From positions 1 to 6,258 of the forward strand of contig JABXGX010000055.1 in assembly GCA_016550405.1 (NCBI GenBank): DNA of 6,258 nt, read 5' to 3'. Position numbers and translations under genes: made by a program. Of this stretch, positions 1 through 6,027 are shown one piece after another. The notes beneath the pieces are model-generated. The model was not told where the DNA came from. It searched no databases and saw only the letters and a program-made list of their open reading frames with translations. Within the stretch, counting starts at the first letter, position 1. Every line of letters begins with the position of its first letter. Source of the stretch: an archaeon. Lineage in GTDB: Archaea > Asgardarchaeota > Hermodarchaeia > Hermodarchaeales > Hermodarchaeaceae.

Positions 1-264
1 CATCGGATTGTGGGCGAGGTGCGGGGACAGGGAATGATGCAAGGCATCGAACTTGTTCGAAATCAACAGACGAAGGAACCCGCCACGCAAGAAATGCTCA
101 AAGTCATGGAAATCTGTAAAGAGGAAGGCGTCCTCATTGGAAAAGGGGGAATTGATGCCAACACCATTCGAATCCAACCACCACTTGAACTCACAAAGGA
201 TCAAATTGACAAAGGCTACCAAGCACTGGACAAGGCCTTTGCAATGGTTGAAAAAGATCTTTAA
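1..264 (+). CDS. Class III (PLP-dependent) aminotransferase, C-terminal fragment; AGXT2-like
   Basis: The gene enters from the left edge; only its last 87 codons are present, ending at TAA 262-264. The visible part is the small C-terminal domain of a fold-type I class III aminotransferase. It has the VRGQGMMQGIELV strand typical of the family, a LIGKGG turn, and the NTIRIQPPL motif, whose arginine normally binds the substrate carboxylate. The PLP lysine lies upstream of the window. The GKGG...RIQPPL spacing resembles the alanine-glyoxylate aminotransferase 2 / beta-alanine-pyruvate group. Its neighbours are beta-ureidopropionase and dihydropyrimidinase, so the likely substrate is beta-alanine or beta-aminoisobutyrate, the end products of reductive pyrimidine breakdown, with pyruvate or glyoxylate as acceptor. 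That substrate is inferred from context; other omega-amino acids such as GABA or ornithine cannot be excluded from this fragment. The gene converges with the amidohydrolase gene, 7 bases apart. Confidence 0.9.
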   Translation, partial: HRIVGEVRGQGMMQGIELVRNQQTKEPATQEMLKVMEICKEEGVLIGKGGIDANTIRIQPPLELTKDQIDKGYQALDKAFAMVEKDL

Positions 265-274
265 GCACTGCTTA
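262..274. repeat. 13-base palindrome holding both convergent stop codons
   Basis: TAAGCA-C-TGCTTA is a perfect odd palindrome. Its left end is the TAA of the aminotransferase gene and its right end is the TAA of the amidohydrolase gene read on the other strand. G-T wobble pairs could lengthen the stem by three positions on the RNA (CTT on the left, GGG on the right). It may act as a short bidirectional terminator hairpin, but there is no long T run on either side, so this role is tentative. Confidence 0.5.
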
Positions 275-1141
275 GGGGTTCACGAGGGACCGATAAAGGT
301 CCGGGCGGCGATCACGGTAGAATTGCCACGTCTTCCGAACCTCTTTGATCATTTCCAAGTCAATATCAACAATGAGCAGTTCGTCTTTCTCGGATGAGGC
401 TTGTTTGACGATTTCACCACGTGGATTGGCAACATAGGAGCTTCCATAAAATGTGCCCGTCTTCCACGGACTTTCTCCCACGCGATTGATTGCACAGATG
501 AAATAGCCATTGGCAACGGCGTGGGCGGGTTGTTCTAATGTCCACAAATGATCAGAAAGTCCTTTGACAGTAGCTGACGGATTGAAGACGATTTCAGCGC
601 CCTTCAATCCCAGTGCACGGGCGCCTTCCGGAAAGTGTCGATCATAACAGATGTAAACACCGATCTTTGCATACGGGGTGTCAAACACGGGATATTCTAA
701 ATTTCCAGGACGGAAATAGAATTTTTCCCAAAAGCCGGGTCCAAGATGGGGAATGTGAGTTTTCCGATATTTCCCTAATAGCTGCCCCTCTTGGTCGAGG
801 ACAATCGCCGTATTGTAATAAACGCCATCCATCTCTGCTTCGTATATGGGGGCAATGAGAATCAATTTGTGCTTCTTGGCTAGGCGACTCATTCGCTCGG
901 TTAACGGGCCAGGTATAGGTTCAGCAAAATTGTACCATCGTGGATCTTGTTCGGCACAGAAGTAAGGTCCAAAGAATAACTCTTGGAAACAGAGAATGTG
1001 CACCCTTTCTTTAGCCGCATCAGCAGCGTAGGCTTCGTGTTTGCGAATCATTTGTTCAACATTCTTTTGAACGGTCTCCTCATCAGCGACTTCTCCTTCC
1101 CATCGCGCTTGTACCAATCCTATTCGAACATTCCGCATCAT
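272..1141 (-). CDS. Beta-ureidopropionase (N-carbamoyl-beta-alanine amidohydrolase), nitrilase superfamily
   Basis: The product is predicted to hydrolyse N-carbamoyl-beta-alanine (or N-carbamoyl-beta-aminoisobutyrate) to the beta-amino acid, CO2 and ammonia in the cytoplasm, the last ring-derived step of reductive pyrimidine catabolism. It is a single nitrilase/CN-hydrolase domain of normal length (289 residues). The catalytic triad is visible: Glu54 in CFQELFF, Lys127 in GKYRKTHIPH, and Cys165 in VYICYDRHFPE. The extra active-site Glu lies at about 139 (FWEKFYF). The segments AVANGYFICAINRVG and FYGSSYVANPRGEI match the beta-ureidopropionase/carbamoylase branch rather than true nitrilases. 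The frame stays open to a GTG at 1147, but two ATGs follow at 1141 and 1138 and the conserved protein starts at RNVRIGLVQ, so an ATG start is preferred. No Shine-Dalgarno sequence precedes it. The gene diverges from dihydropyrimidinase, which makes its substrate. A D-carbamoylase or a polyamine-type amidase is a less likely alternative. Confidence 0.93.
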   Translation of the reverse strand: MMRNVRIGLVQARWEGEVADEETVQKNVEQMIRKHEAYAADAAKERVHILCFQELFFGPYFCAEQDPRWYNFAEPIPGPLTERMSRLAKKHKLILIAPIYEAEMDGVYYNTAIVLDQEGQLLGKYRKTHIPHLGPGFWEKFYFRPGNLEYPVFDTPYAKIGVYICYDRHFPEGARALGLKGAEIVFNPSATVKGLSDHLWTLEQPAHAVANGYFICAINRVGESPWKTGTFYGSSYVANPRGEIVKQASSEKDELLIVDIDLEMIKEVRKTWQFYRDRRPDLYRSLVNP

Positions 1142-1164
1142 GATCACATCAAAGAAACGGCTTA

Positions 1165-1175
1165 GTAAGGCTTAC
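1165..1175. promoter_or_regulatory. Short palindrome in the divergent upstream region
   Basis: GTAAG-G-CTTAC is a perfect 11-base odd palindrome, preceded by an overlapping CTTA-G-TAAG dyad and followed by six T residues. It lies in the 112-base region between the divergent amidohydrolase and dihydropyrimidinase genes, about 25-35 bases from the amidohydrolase start. It could be an operator shared by the two genes, but it is short and no clear promoter elements were recognised beside it. Confidence 0.25.
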
Positions 1176-1235
1176 TTTTTTCCTTGCTTTAGGTATTTCC
1201 CAAATCCATTAAAGGGAACAACGGGGATGAAAACT

Positions 1236-1242
1236 AAGGAGG
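1236..1242 (+). promoter_or_regulatory. Shine-Dalgarno sequence of dihydropyrimidinase
   Basis: AAGGAGG lies 11 bases before the ATG at 1254 and is a full match to the anti-Shine-Dalgarno core. It fixes the start of the dihydropyrimidinase gene. It also falls inside a six-codon open frame (ATG at 1227, followed by AAAACTAAGGAGGCA and TAA), which is probably incidental. Confidence 0.75.
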
Positions 1243-1253
1243 CATAATAGATC

Positions 1254-2648
1254 ATGGCTTTAGACCTCTTAGTCAAGAATGGAACGATAATAACAGCCAC
1301 TGATAGATTCCACGGGGATCTCGGAATTAAAGATGAGAAAATTGTGGCTATTTCTAAAGGAATCGAATCAGATTCTGCTGCTGAAGTCGTCGATGCGAAG
1401 GGGCAGTTTGTGTTTCCGGGTGCCATTGATGTTCATGTCCATTTCCAATTGCCTTTTAGTGGCACTGTCTCCGCGGATGATTTTGAAAATGGTACTAAAG
1501 CGGCGGCGATGGGCGGTGTAACCACGGTCTTAGATTTTGCCATTCAACAAAAAGGCCATTCAATTATGGACGCCGTTACTGCCCGTCAACTGGAGGCTAA
1601 TAACAAAGTCTGTATTGATTACGGCCTGCATGCTGCCATTACCGATTGGAATGACGAAACACAGGCGGAAATCAAACAGGTTATCGATTACGGGATTCCC
1701 ACATTCAAAATGTTCATGATTTACAAAGATGAGGGGTGGATGGCCGATGATGGCATGCTCTTTCAAGCATTGGAAGAGACGAAGAAATGGGGTGGCATGA
1801 TCAGCGTTCATGCCGAAAGCGTCTTTGTGCTTGATATGCTCATCAATCGATACGCCACGGAAAAAGACCGCTGGGGCGCTTATGCCCACACGCTAGCCCG
1901 ACCCTATTACACAGAATCCGAAGCTGTCCAACGCGCAATCAAATGGGCCGAAGTTACAGGAGGACGATTATATATCGTTCATATGTCCGCTGGCGAAAGT
2001 GCACATTATGTTCATGATGCCAAAGAAAAAGGGGTGAATGTGTATGCCGAAACTTGCCCACAATACCTTCTGCTGGATGATAGTGTGTTCAAAGGGGAGA
2101 ACGGCCATCTGTATGCCACCTGTCCCCAAATAAAGAAGAAGGAGGACAATCATAACCTCTGGAAAAGCCTCATCACCGGCGCTATCCAAGTCATCGCAAC
2201 TGATACCTGTACTTTTGACACAAAACAAAAAGCCATGTGGAAAGGCGATTTTCGCAAGATCCCCTTTGGGTTACCTGGGGTTGAAACGATGTTTCCCCTC
2301 ATGTATACTGAAGGCGTGGGTAAACACCGCTTCTCGGTCCACCATCTAGTAAGCTTAACGAGCACGAACCCTGCCAAACTGTTTGGTATGTTTCCACAAA
2401 AAGGAACTATCGCCCTTGGAAGTGATGCCGACCTTATGATTTTTGATCCCAAAAAGAAGGTTACCCTACACGCCAATATGCTGCAAACCAATTGTGATTG
2501 GAGCCCCTTCGAAGGTTGGCGTTTAACAGGCTATCCTACAACCACAATTTCTCGCGGAAACGTCATCATGAAGGATGGCAAATTCATTGGTCACCCAGGC
2601 AGTGGACATTTCATTAAACGGCAAGCCGTAAAGAAGCTAGAACTCTAA
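1254..2648 (+). CDS. hydA: Dihydropyrimidinase / hydantoinase
   Basis: This amidohydrolase-superfamily enzyme reversibly opens dihydrouracil or dihydrothymine to the N-carbamoyl-beta-amino acid, the substrate of the neighbouring amidohydrolase; relatives also act on 5-substituted hydantoins. At 464 residues it is of normal length. Visible binuclear metal ligands are His61 and His63 (DVHVHFQLP), the lysine to be carboxylated Lys152 (TFKMFMIYK), His186 (SVHAE), His243 (IVHMS) and Asp317. Tyr157 corresponds to the conserved substrate-contact tyrosine. CPQYLLLD (268-275) and IPFGLPGVE (336-344) are family motifs, and residues 1-55 and about 385-445 form the small beta-sandwich domain. The residue after the catalytic Asp is unusual: the motif reads ATDTCTF where many family members have a His (TDHCPF-like). 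The start is set by AAGGAGG at 1236-1242. Dihydropyrimidinase is favoured over allantoinase or dihydroorotase by the motifs, length and neighbours. Confidence 0.94.
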   Translation: MALDLLVKNGTIITATDRFHGDLGIKDEKIVAISKGIESDSAAEVVDAKGQFVFPGAIDVHVHFQLPFSGTVSADDFENGTKAAAMGGVTTVLDFAIQQKGHSIMDAVTARQLEANNKVCIDYGLHAAITDWNDETQAEIKQVIDYGIPTFKMFMIYKDEGWMADDGMLFQALEETKKWGGMISVHAESVFVLDMLINRYATEKDRWGAYAHTLARPYYTESEAVQRAIKWAEVTGGRLYIVHMSAGESAHYVHDAKEKGVNVYAETCPQYLLLDDSVFKGENGHLYATCPQIKKKEDNHNLWKSLITGAIQVIATDTCTFDTKQKAMWKGDFRKIPFGLPGVETMFPLMYTEGVGKHRFSVHHLVSLTSTNPAKLFGMFPQKGTIALGSDADLMIFDPKKKVTLHANMLQTNCDWSPFEGWRLTGYPTTTISRGNVIMKDGKFIGHPGSGHFIKRQAVKKLEL

Positions 2649-2789
2649 AACACATGCCTAGGTCACATTCACTCCAATTTTTCGTTGATTCGCAGGTGTT
2701 GATAGAACTACTAATAGACTGCCCATTTTATCCATATCAAGTCGAACCTGCACTATTTTCATTCTCCTCATCTTAATTTGGGGAGAAAG

Positions 2790-2829
2790 AAAAAAGGTGG
2801 GGAGGAAATCCTCAGATGCTGAGGATTTC
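2790..2829 (-). terminator. Hairpin terminator of the DUF6159-like gene
   Basis: A perfect 10-bp stem (2805-2814 with 2820-2829, arm GAAATCCTCA) closes a 5-base loop, starting 12 bases beyond the stop codon of the minus-strand membrane protein gene. Read on the minus strand it is followed by CTCCCCACC and then TTTTTTCTTTC (T6 at 2795-2790). The T run starts 9 bases after the stem, which is looser than the classical bacterial arrangement. On the plus strand no T run follows, so it serves mainly the minus-strand gene. Confidence 0.7.
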
Positions 2830-2841
2830 TCGGGTAAGGGG

Positions 2842-4242
2842 TTACCATTCTGATGGGGGTTCTTCCATGTATCGATCTTTGCCAGATGCTTCCCACTCGG
2901 CTTGGGCTTCCTCAATCGTATCTCGGTAGGCTTTTGGTAATCGGCTGGGTAGGGTAAAGCCGCTTTCTTCGTCGAGGGCATACGAAAACATGAAGGTTCG
3001 GTATGCTGTATTCAAAGGTCGGAAAATGAAATAGCTAGGAACGGAGGCAAAAATGGTGAAGAAGATGGCAAAGATGATGCCTGCAATCAGGGCGAAGAAG
3101 AGATTTCCCAGTAGGAGAATGGCAAAGACATAACCGAAGAGAAACCCTACTACTAGAAAACCGAGGGAAAGTAAGCCTCCAAAGAAGCTGAACACCGTTG
3201 ACACGCCGGTCTCTGCGATGTAGACGTCCACTAGGTATTGCCAAGTGACATGCACCGAGCGTTTGATGGAATCCACGAGTCGCCGTTTTTCAATAATGAT
3301 GGCAGGCAGGGTGAAATAGTTGATGAATCGAAATATGGCTCCGATAATCCGGGCAAAAATACTGCCGATTAACGCCCAGATTCCACCTTGGCGCGCGCCA
3401 CCTTGTCGAATGGCACTCTGACCCACTGATACCGCAGTGCGGAGAGCGGCAAACTGAATAATCGTTCCCAAGACTTGTCGCACTTCTCCGGCGCCCCCTC
3501 GTAAGACGGGATCTTTTTCGCGATACCAGGTGTGGGCAATGGAGATGTTAATGCCATCAAAGATGTAAAAGACCGAAAAGTACACGAACATAAACGGAAT
3601 TTGCACCAATATGCTCAGAATGAAAAATATCCATGACTCCGGGGGAATCCCCACCAGGGGTAACCACGTATACATGGCCCCGAACGTCGCCATCATGAGA
3701 ATGCCGGTCAACAGGCTAAACACTGCGGTGACCAGCGGGATGATGAACATCTCTTTTTCTTCCAGCAGTAGTTGGGCTGTGAATTCCACCAATTTACCTG
3801 CCCGCTCGATTTTACTGCGACGCCGGAACCACACCCAAAACTGAATGACTCCGATGAAAGGAAAAATCAGACCAAAAACCCCAAGGGGTCCTAAAAAGAG
3901 GAACATAAAGAAGCCAACTGCGATCATCAAGACGGCTTGCAGAATCCAGAGCACTCGTAATGTTCCTGCTGCCGCACGCTTCATCAATATCAAAATGATG
4001 TAAGCCAACCCTAATCCTAACACAACCAGGATGACAATGAAAGCCAATTCTGCCCACCAAAACCCAGCCAGCCAAGGCAACGCCAGATTAATAAAATCAA
4101 TAATAATCGGCAAAAATGGCGAAACAAGGAAGAACAAATTATAGAATCCAAATCCATACAACAAAATAATCCCAATCGCCAACAAAACAATTGGACCAGC
4201 AGGCCCACGCTTTGCAGCTCCTTCTTGAGGCGTCATAGTCAT
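2842..4242 (-). CDS. Polytopic membrane protein with DUF6159-like C-terminal half
   Basis: This is a 466-residue integral membrane protein of unknown function. Residues about 15-140 form an N-terminal region of four to five hydrophobic helices (roughly 17-38, 62-87, 97-116, 118-138), ended by a basic patch FRRRSKIERAGK. Residues about 145-425 resemble the DUF6159 family: helices near 165-190, 203-228, 288-318, 345-375 and 378-402, with the characteristic amphipathic stretch EKRRLVDSIKRSVHVTWQYL before the last helices. A Gly/Arg/Gln-rich loop (RQGGARQGG) sits near 279-287 and a charged tail closes the protein. DUF6159 proteins are usually shorter, so the N-terminal region is extra. The ATG at 4242 is followed by a second at 4236; neither has a good ribosome binding site, so the choice is open. 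It converges on dihydropyrimidinase and diverges from the 133-residue protein. No function is assigned; the family name is from pattern memory. Confidence 0.75.
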   Translation of the reverse strand: MTMTPQEGAAKRGPAGPIVLLAIGIILLYGFGFYNLFFLVSPFLPIIIDFINLALPWLAGFWWAELAFIVILVVLGLGLAYIILILMKRAAAGTLRVLWILQAVLMIAVGFFMFLFLGPLGVFGLIFPFIGVIQFWVWFRRRSKIERAGKLVEFTAQLLLEEKEMFIIPLVTAVFSLLTGILMMATFGAMYTWLPLVGIPPESWIFFILSILVQIPFMFVYFSVFYIFDGINISIAHTWYREKDPVLRGGAGEVRQVLGTIIQFAALRTAVSVGQSAIRQGGARQGGIWALIGSIFARIIGAIFRFINYFTLPAIIIEKRRLVDSIKRSVHVTWQYLVDVYIAETGVSTVFSFFGGLLSLGFLVVGFLFGYVFAILLLGNLFFALIAGIIFAIFFTIFASVPSYFIFRPLNTAYRTFMFSYALDEESGFTLPSRLPKAYRDTIEEAQAEWEASGKDRYMEEPPSEW

Positions 4243-4389
4243 CCATTATGCTAGTTCAAAGCAAAAAGGTTTGCATTTCATAAGCAGAAATTTAACGAAA
4301 AACGTCATTTGAGATAGTTACGCAATAAGAACTAAGAAATGAGTCTTTTTTAGAAATTAGACATATACTACAAAGTTCTTTCTCAACTC

Positions 4390-4396
4390 AGGTGAT
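4390..4396 (+). promoter_or_regulatory. Shine-Dalgarno sequence deciding a GTG start
   Basis: AGGTGAT, part of the GGAGGTGAT complement of the 16S rRNA 3' end, lies 6 bases before the GTG at 4403. It supports GTG as the start of the small membrane protein, where the next in-frame ATGs would cut off at least the first membrane helix. Confidence 0.65.
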
Positions 4397-4402
4397 TAAA
4401 CT

Positions 4403-4804
4403 GTGTTATTTCTCGCGCTTGCTATTCTACTGATTTTAACTGCGATTTTGACCATTTACTTTTGGGTGGATTTCTTTTTCAAAGGTAAGGTTCAGGTAAC
4501 AAAGGAGGCGTGGTATGTAAAATTTGAATCTGCCTTTCCAATTGCAGATTTCTGGATGTCAGCATGTGCACTTCTTGGGGCTGCTGGTCTCTTGCTTGGT
4601 CAGTCCTTTGGTCCCTTCTTTGCCCTCCTGGCAGCTAGTTCATTGATTTTTTTGGCCTTGATGGATATCACGTTCAATGTCCAAAATGGGATGTATCGGC
4701 TCATCAGAGAATCCCGGGAAATGGTGTTCGAAGTCGTAATCAATGTCTGGTGTCTTGCCCTCGGCATAACGCTGATTCTTGGACTATCTACAGTGTTCCT
4801 GTAA
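4403..4804 (+). CDS. Small four-helix membrane protein, unknown function
   Basis: I do not recognise a named family. The 133-residue product is strongly hydrophobic, with four likely membrane helices at about 1-25, 49-67, 70-92 and 108-132. A polar loop (28-46) precedes the motif ESAFPIADFWMS, and helix 3 ends in FLALMDITFNVQNGMY, with Asp88, Asn92 and Asn95 at or near the membrane edge. These polar residues and the aromatic-rich loop look conserved-type rather than random, which suggests a real protein with a ligand or partner site. It starts with GTG behind AGGTGAT. The gene is divergent from the DUF6159-like gene (160 bases apart) and lies 58 bases before the nucleotidyltransferase-like gene on the same strand, so co-transcription with the latter is possible. 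No signal peptide cleavage site is evident. Confidence 0.75.
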   Translation: MLFLALAILLILTAILTIYFWVDFFFKGKVQVTKEAWYVKFESAFPIADFWMSACALLGAAGLLLGQSFGPFFALLAASSLIFLALMDITFNVQNGMYRLIRESREMVFEVVINVWCLALGITLILGLSTVFL

Positions 4805-4862
4805 TGTAATAGGGGACTTGATAAGGAAGCATCGGCTCAGTAAATACAACTCATCCCTGTGA

Positions 4863-5669
4863 ATGGTGCTATCAGTGCCCTCCGATACTCGACTTCGCGA
4901 CGAGCGCATCCAGGAAGCACAACGTATCATTGACAGCGCACAAAAACAAAACGTGCTCCTTCGATTAATTGGTGGACTGGCAATTCGTCGACACTGTGAA
5001 ATCATCGGATTTTGTGAACGGGATTATGCCGACATTGATTTAGTAGGGCTGCGAAAACAATCACCGCAAATCATCAAAGTGATGGAAGCCCTTGGATACC
5101 AGGAAGACGCTCAGGTAGCAATAGCTACTGATGGCCAACGCATGCTCTTTCTCAACCCCCATTCCACGGATCACATCGACATCTTCTTAGATACCTTCGA
5201 AATGGAGCATTCCATCGATTTGAAGCACCGCCTCACAATTGAACCGTACACCATCTCTATTAGCGACTTGCTTCTTACTAAACTTCAAATCCATCGACTA
5301 AACGAAAAAGACGTTCGAGACATATTAACCCTCATCAAAGATATACCACAAGGAACCACCGATGAACCTGGAATTATCAATATTACATACATAGCCACCC
5401 TCTGTGCCAAAGACTGGGGGCTTTATCACGACGTAACCACCAATATCACTAAAGTCCTTCAATTCCTACCCAATTACTCTCTTTCTTCCACAGAAATTGA
5501 CCACATCCGCCTAAGTCTACACCATATTCAAACTACCATCGAACAAGCTCCTAAAGGTCGTAAATGGCAATTACGAAAACGCCTAGGTACACGCAAAACT
5601 TGGCGCCGTGAAGTGGAAGATCAATCTGAACCTCCCACAATGGATGACACCTCCCTCTCTCGCTCCTAA
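4863..5669 (+). CDS. Nucleotidyltransferase-fold protein (minimal/AbiEii-like)
   Basis: This 268-residue protein has a nucleotidyltransferase (Pol beta-like) core. It shows the GG signature at 37-38 (RLIGGLAIRRH), the acidic pair Asp57 and Asp59 in YADIDLV, and a third candidate acidic residue, Asp106, in DHIDIFLD. Further on come SDLLLTKLQ (134-142) and NEKDVRDILTLI (147-158), which occur in AbiEii-like and related minimal nucleotidyltransferases. All three acidic positions are present, so catalysis (transfer of a nucleotide or NMP group to an unknown target) is plausible. The C-terminal part (from about 170) is helical-looking and ends in a basic stretch (KGRKWQLRKRLGTRKTWRRE) and an acidic tail. 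ATG 4863 directly follows an in-frame TGA, so it is the earliest possible start; no Shine-Dalgarno is seen. No antitoxin-like partner is adjacent, and the only close neighbour on the strand is the small membrane protein. It may be a housekeeping modifier rather than a toxin. Confidence 0.78.
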   Translation: MVLSVPSDTRLRDERIQEAQRIIDSAQKQNVLLRLIGGLAIRRHCEIIGFCERDYADIDLVGLRKQSPQIIKVMEALGYQEDAQVAIATDGQRMLFLNPHSTDHIDIFLDTFEMEHSIDLKHRLTIEPYTISISDLLLTKLQIHRLNEKDVRDILTLIKDIPQGTTDEPGIINITYIATLCAKDWGLYHDVTTNITKVLQFLPNYSLSSTEIDHIRLSLHHIQTTIEQAPKGRKWQLRKRLGTRKTWRREVEDQSEPPTMDDTSLSRS

Positions 5670-5907
5670 GCAAAATACGACTACAATGCTTTCCAGAAAG
5701 ATTAGGATTATGTTCAAGGATACTAGTAAAAACAATACAACTTGTTGGCCATGAATTTTTCTTACATATTCTATTACTTCAAAACAATTGCTGTTATCAT
5801 CGTTGGGGCTAGCGATCGTTAGTGTGGTTACGGCAGCAGGTGAGATCACATTATTCTTCAGGATTTAGGGAAACGAACCTAACGGCAATGGCGACTGGGG
5901 GAATCAC

Positions 5908-5945
5908 TTCCGTTGGTTACAATTGATCAATGAAACCAACTGGAG
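5908..5945. repeat. Nested inverted repeat (dyad)
   Basis: The outer arms GTTGGTT (5912-5918) and AACCAAC (5934-5940) are exact complements and enclose a perfect 10-base palindrome, ATTGATCAAT (5922-5931). TTCC (5908-5911) can pair with GGAG (5942-5945) across one bulged T, using one wobble pair, to lengthen the stem. No T run follows on the plus strand, so an intrinsic terminator is unlikely. An operator for the downstream acetyltransferase gene, or an RNA structure, is possible. Confidence 0.5.
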
Positions 5946-5995
5946 TTCTCATTTAGCCAAAGCTTCCATTTATCTGGAATAGATTTGATGGATGC

Positions 5996-6003
5996 TTTAA
6001 AAT
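5996..6003 (+). promoter_or_regulatory. TATA-like box upstream of the acetyltransferase gene
   Basis: TTTAAAAT is centred 28 bases before the ATG at 6028, the distance at which an archaeal TATA box would give a leaderless or nearly leaderless transcript. There is no Shine-Dalgarno sequence before this ATG, which agrees. In an AT-rich stretch such a match can arise by chance. Confidence 0.3.
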
Positions 6004-6027
6004 GAAGTAGAATACGTGTAGTTAGTA

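Larger units (their letters stand above)
5670..6027. other. Gene-free stretch with a dyad and a broken reading frame
   Basis: No intact gene is supported in these 358 bases. One plus-strand frame starting at ATG 5686 has stops at 5752 (TGA), 5866 (TAG) and 5980 (TAG). Its open segments would encode a hydrophobic stretch (LLLSSLGLAIVSVVTAAG, codons 5791-5844) and a polar one containing GNGDWGNHFRWLQLINETNW. That could be the remains of a small secreted or membrane protein, or chance. The stretch also holds CTAGCGATCGTTAG (5809-5822, near-palindrome), the large dyad at 5908-5945 and a TATA-like box just before the last gene. No obvious terminator was found after the nucleotidyltransferase-like gene. 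Confidence 0.6.

Noticed and set aside
2692..2751. Inverted repeat GCAGGT/ACCTGC with TTGAT/ATCAA after dihydropyrimidinase, considered as its terminator.
   Set aside because: The loop is over 30 bases, the stem has an asymmetric internal gap, and the run after it is only weakly T-rich.
4333..4353. AT-rich hairpin CTAAGAA...TTTTTTAG in the divergent region before 4403.
   Set aside because: It is built from A/T runs with a wobble pair, as expected by chance in such sequence, and it is not placed to end any gene.
4863..5669. Reading the nucleotidyltransferase-like protein as the toxin of an AbiE-type abortive infection system.
   Set aside because: No AbiEi-like antitoxin gene is adjacent, and related minimal nucleotidyltransferases occur outside defence systems, so the name is kept general.
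5583..5849. Minus-strand open frame of 88 codons overlapping the end of the nucleotidyltransferase-like gene.
   Set aside because: A third of it is antisense to a supported gene, the translation shows no family features, and no ribosome binding site precedes it.
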